A stretch of 8,556 nucleotides of DNA from Bacteroidales bacterium (GTDB taxonomy: Bacteria > Bacteroidota > Bacteroidia > Bacteroidales > UBA10428), in NCBI GenBank assembly GCA_016926235.1, contig JAFGOZ010000078.1, positions 1 to 8,556 on the forward strand. Direction: 5' to 3'. Below the pieces are notes generated by a model that made no database searches, was not told the origin of the DNA, and was given only the letters and a program-made list of their open reading frames with translations. Shown here in pieces: positions 6,187 through 8,556 of the stretch; the stretch's first letter is position 1; each line of letters starts with the position of its first letter. Both the position numbers and the translations under genes were made by a program.

Positions 6187-7214
6187 TCTTCGTATCTTAA
6201 AGCAACCATGTACCGCCAGCTATCACCCTCAAAGAGTATCTTGCTACGGACATCATTGATTACACATGCAGTTGTTTCCGAAAGTATATCTTTCAGAAGA
6301 TAGGGAGTTGCCATAAATATTACCGGCTCATCTTTGAACTCAGTAGGAGTATCCTCTTCAAACCACCCACCTTCTGATTCACTACGTACTCTGATAATGT
6401 TATTCTTTAAGGTAACAATTATCTTCTCATCTATCTGACTCTTCCTCTCAGCAAATATCATTGCCCGCAGTATTACATCTTTCAGATTGTCAGGAAAGGT
6501 TAATGTACTTCCTTTTACATCAAGGTGAGATTTCGTATTTGGAAATTCCTCATTGACAATCCGGCAGGAGAATATAGTTTCTTTGTCCGTTTTGAAGTGA
6601 ATCCAGCCGTCTCCTTCTGCAATACTAACCGGACTGAGTTTTAACATTTCGATTGCACTCTTTGCCGGAAAAAGGAATGTACCTACCGGCATTTCACTTG
6701 AAAGAGTAAACTGAGCCACACGATATGCATCTGAAGATTCAACAAAGCCGGACTTATTTACATGGATATTCTGAAGTATAGGATCAGTGGGATCAGTTGA
6801 GGCACATCCGTAAGTAAATTTAACCGCATTCAAAAAATCATCCGGCAGTTTCTTCCATTTACTTTTTGGAATGTCACCTACGATTGGCAGTGTAATTTGT
6901 TCCTGTAATGTAAGTCCGGCTTTTGCCTTACCGGCTTTTATTACGAGTTCGGACTTCTTGTTTATGAAGATTTCAAGTTCTTTGGCAGATAACTTACTCA
7001 GTAAATCATACAGTTTTTGTGCCTGTACGACACCTTCAATGCCCTCCCATCCCTCTATTGGATGTGATACGCTTATCTCATCATTGTAAGTTGCAATTCT
7101 TCCTTTAGAAAACGTGTAGGATTTTGCCTGTGCAAGGTATGGAATCTCCTTATCAGCCAATCCGGACTCTACGATTTTCAGGGCTTCCTGAAATTTTATC
7201 TTTTCTATAATCAT
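6183..7214 (-). CDS. DNA sliding clamp, bacterial beta (DnaN-like) type
   Basis: A 343-residue protein, close to bacterial beta clamps (about 366) and longer than T4 gp45 (about 228), so a three-domain beta fold forming a dimeric ring is expected. Seen: TFSKGRIATYNDEISVS (34-50) like the clamp's first strands; LTLQEQITLP (101-110) at the domain 1/2 border; SDAYRVA (161-167) lined up with TDGHRLA of E. coli beta; FLFPAKSAIEMLKL (180-193); FSCRIVNEEFPN (215-226), matching the clamp's FP-containing loop; FMATPYLLKDIL (300-311) and a C-terminal strand YMVALRY (335-341). It would tether the polymerase and perhaps the glycosylase/exonuclease to DNA and be loaded by the ATPase downstream. Both ends overlap neighbours by 4 nt (ATGA), which argues for coupled translation with genes on each side. 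Overall similarity to cellular DnaN is low, so this is a divergent viral version. Confidence 0.82.
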   Translation of the reverse strand: MIIEKIKFQEALKIVESGLADKEIPYLAQAKSYTFSKGRIATYNDEISVSHPIEGWEGIEGVVQAQKLYDLLSKLSAKELEIFINKKSELVIKAGKAKAGLTLQEQITLPIVGDIPKSKWKKLPDDFLNAVKFTYGCASTDPTDPILQNIHVNKSGFVESSDAYRVAQFTLSSEMPVGTFLFPAKSAIEMLKLSPVSIAEGDGWIHFKTDKETIFSCRIVNEEFPNTKSHLDVKGSTLTFPDNLKDVILRAMIFAERKSQIDEKIIVTLKNNIIRVRSESEGGWFEEDTPTEFKDEPVIFMATPYLLKDILSETTACVINDVRSKILFEGDSWRYMVALRYEE

Positions 7215-8110
7215 AATACATCAAATATTTCAAGTACCTGCATAATAATGTTATACTGCACACGTGAATGGCGGATGTTCGTTTGTCCTCCGTTCTCTAC
7301 AAACTTATCGTCTGCCCATTGAATGACATCATTCACTGATGCCCCCGGATTATCTCGTATTATCTCTGCTACTGCACGTGTACGTGTGTATTTCTCACCT
7401 TTAGAAGGTTTAACTACCTTCATTTTGGGTTTTGGTTTCTCAACCTTTTCTTTAACCGGTTCAGGCTCGGGCTCCGGTTCAGGTTCCGGCTCTGGAGATT
7501 TTTTCTTAGGAGAACTCTTCTTTACCGGCTTCTTAATCTTTTCTTTAACCGGTTCAGGTTCCGGTTCCGGCTCAGGAGTTTCTTCCGGATCAGTATCAAC
7601 AACATTTTCCACATCATCATCCATGTTATCATCTGTGTCATCTTCCGGATTCATTTCAGGTGGGACAAGGGCTCTCAGAAGTTCATCACGTAAATCCTCT
7701 TTGAATCTGAATGTAGATAGTTTCTTATTAATCTCTTTAAAGACTCTGTAAGTTGAGGCAATCTCTTTCAATTCTTTCAGAGTGGATGATTTCTGAATGA
7801 GGTCTAAGATGTCCTCAAGATTTTCATCTTCCGGTATCATCTCAGGATTATGTATTTGAATATACGCAGCAATAAATTCCTCTATATGCTTGGGGAATTC
7901 ATCTTCGTCAGGAAGGATATTCCCGATAGCTTCTCCTAATTGTTCCAAAAGTCCTTCTTCAGTAATATCTTCCGGTACAGTTAAGGGTTCTTTAGTTTCC
8001 TCGTCAGACAATCCCATGATGTCTATCATCTTTTCAAGGATTTTGACCAGTTCCTCTCTTGTGTAATCTTCCAATGCTTTTGGAGAATCATCTTTAATTT
8101 TCTTTGCCAT
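7211..8110 (-). CDS. Acidic protein with Pro-Glu linkers, function unknown
   Basis: A 299-residue protein I do not recognise as a named family. Parts in order: a helical acidic N-terminal region (12-150) with KALEDYTREELVKILEKM and LRDELLRALVPP; a very acidic stretch (155-178, mostly D/E); a Pro-Glu run (179-187); a basic Lys/Pro segment (188-205); a second Pro-Glu run (206-218); another basic segment (219-240); and a compact C-terminal domain (240-299) with 'TRAVAEIIRDNPGASVNDVIQWADDKFVENGG', which looks like a winged-helix or similar small helical DNA-binding fold. No signal peptide or membrane segment. The alternating charge blocks suggest a flexible spacer between two folded ends. Its stop overlaps the sliding clamp start (ATGA), so it is made together with the clamp and likely acts in replication, possibly as an accessory or scaffold; that is inference. 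The start is ATG behind an A/T-only stretch, 18 nt after the methyltransferase stop. Confidence 0.8.
   Translation of the reverse strand: MAKKIKDDSPKALEDYTREELVKILEKMIDIMGLSDEETKEPLTVPEDITEEGLLEQLGEAIGNILPDEDEFPKHIEEFIAAYIQIHNPEMIPEDENLEDILDLIQKSSTLKELKEIASTYRVFKEINKKLSTFRFKEDLRDELLRALVPPEMNPEDDTDDNMDDDVENVVDTDPEETPEPEPEPEPVKEKIKKPVKKSSPKKKSPEPEPEPEPEPEPVKEKVEKPKPKMKVVKPSKGEKYTRTRAVAEIIRDNPGASVNDVIQWADDKFVENGGQTNIRHSRVQYNIIMQVLEIFDVL
7445..7576 (-). repeat. Duplicated Pro-Glu/Lys linker module within a coding region
   Basis: Two imperfect direct copies lie 93 bp (31 codons) apart, in frame. Positions 7445-7465 and 7538-7558 are identical over 21 bp. Each copy encodes a run of alternating Pro and Glu (7457-7495: 13 residues; 7550-7576: 9 residues) followed by VKEK and a Lys/Pro-rich stretch. 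The Pro-Glu codons vary (CCG/CCT/CCC and GAA/GAG), so the run is not a pure 6-bp microsatellite. The length difference between copies suggests expansion or contraction by slippage. Such runs form stiff, extended spacers in other proteins. Confidence 0.85.
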
Positions 8111-8128
8111 AATAATTTAGATTAACAA

Positions 8129-8556
8129 TTACAAAAATATACCTAATTTCCTTTTTATTCTTTTTTCAGCCAGCTTCACATACTCAGGGTTGAGTTCAAT
8201 CCCGATAAAGTTACGGTCTAACTTACGTGCTACAATGCCGGTAGTGCCACTTCCGATAAATGGGTCCAAAACTATTCCACCTTTAGGACAACCGGCTCGA
8301 ATCATTGGTTCAATAAGTTTTTGAGGAAAGACTGCGAAATGTGCTTCCGATGTAGGTTGAAGGTTTACAGTCCATACTGAACGCTTGTTTTTCATTCCAC
8401 TCGATTGATATACACCTGATTTATTGATTGCATATACTCCATTGAGACTCTTCCCACCAACGGTAGGACCAGTTATATGCCTGTTATCAGTATCAAAATA
8501 TGTAGATTTCTCCTGAATCGCTTCCTGATCAAAGTAATACTTTTGACTCTTTGACA
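8129..8556 (-). CDS. DNA methyltransferase (N6-adenine or N4-cytosine), N-terminus cut by window edge
   Basis: The reading frame stays open to the right edge, giving 141 residues of C-terminal sequence; an internal Met at 8395 is not the true start, because the upstream codons encode typical family sequence (SQKYYFDQEAI, then a Gly-rich loop and SSGMKNKRSVWTV). The visible part holds the KRSVW block, HFAVFPQKLIEPMIRAGCP, the SAM-binding motif LDPFIGSGTT (FxGxG) and the strand FIGIELNPEYVKLAEKRI. In beta-class amino-methyltransferases the catalytic DPPY-type motif comes before the FxGxG motif, so it should lie outside the window; whether adenine or cytosine is the target cannot be read here. 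Likely role: modification of phage DNA to avoid host restriction. No restriction endonuclease is seen next to it. The stop is TAA, 18 nt before the acidic protein's start. Confidence 0.9.
   Translation of the reverse strand, partial: SKSQKYYFDQEAIQEKSTYFDTDNRHITGPTVGGKSLNGVYAINKSGVYQSSGMKNKRSVWTVNLQPTSEAHFAVFPQKLIEPMIRAGCPKGGIVLDPFIGSGTTGIVARKLDRNFIGIELNPEYVKLAEKRIKRKLGIFL

Noticed and set aside
7323..7751. Plus-strand open frame encoding a Gly-Ser repeat protein.
   Set aside because: The Gly-Ser runs are the exact antisense image of the Pro-Glu codons of the acidic protein.
7211..8110. TonB-like protein, because of the Pro-Glu and Lys-Pro runs.
   Set aside because: There is no N-terminal membrane anchor and no TonB C-terminal domain, and the gene is overlapped with the sliding clamp.
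8129..8395. A complete 88-residue methyltransferase starting at the Met at 8395.
   Set aside because: The frame is open to the window edge and the upstream residues are typical of the family, so the gene is longer and truncated by the window.
1..8556. Stop-codon reassignment (as in some Bacteroidota phages).
   Set aside because: All genes read through as full-length domains with TAA or TGA as stops and no in-frame TAG; nothing requires an alternative code.
1..8556. CRISPR array, tRNA genes or insertion sequences.
   Set aside because: I saw no spaced long direct repeats, cloverleaf-like segments or transposase sequence; coding density leaves almost no room for them.

Overview
The window reads as part of the DNA replication and recombination module of a large double-stranded DNA bacteriophage (or a prophage or other phage-like element). 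Every credible gene is on the minus strand, so transcription runs from the right edge to the left. The replication proteins are viral in layout: a polymerase domain without its own exonuclease, a fused uracil-DNA glycosylase/exonuclease, a compact clamp loader, and a UvsY-like recombination mediator. Start codons sit behind A/T-rich leaders with no clear Shine-Dalgarno sequence, and CCGG is very common in coding sequence for an AT-rich genome. Both suggest a Bacteroidota host, but this is inference.

In transcription order: (1) the C-terminal part of an N6-adenine/N4-cytosine DNA methyltransferase, cut by the right edge; (2) an acidic protein of unknown function with two Pro-Glu linkers and a small C-terminal domain; (3) a bacterial-type (DnaN-like) sliding clamp; (4) a family 4 uracil-DNA glycosylase fused to a DEDDy 3'-5' exonuclease; (5) a family A DNA polymerase domain carrying two inteins; (6) an unusual 87-bp tract of degenerate 5-bp units; (7) a DnaX/RFC-like clamp loader ATPase; (8) a UvsY-like recombination mediator, cut by the left edge. 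Genes 2-3 and 3-4 share ATGA start/stop overlaps and gene 5 starts 2 nt after gene 4, so 2-5 look translationally coupled. No stretch over 300 bases lacks a gene; the only sizeable gap is the 116 bp between polymerase and clamp loader.

Together the genes could supply a replisome core: a loader to place the clamp, a clamp to tether the polymerase, a polymerase with proofreading in trans from the neighbouring gene, uracil surveillance on the same polypeptide as the proofreader, and a mediator to load recombinase on single-stranded DNA.

The most noteworthy points are the 5-bp-register CC/GG tract, the two unrelated inteins (one HNH, one LAGLIDADG endonuclease) that make up about 62% of the polymerase precursor, and the split of a UDG-exonuclease-polymerase architecture into two genes between exonuclease and polymerase. 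I did not find a wholly new multi-gene system. The pentanucleotide tract and the acidic linker protein are the parts least explained by known families.
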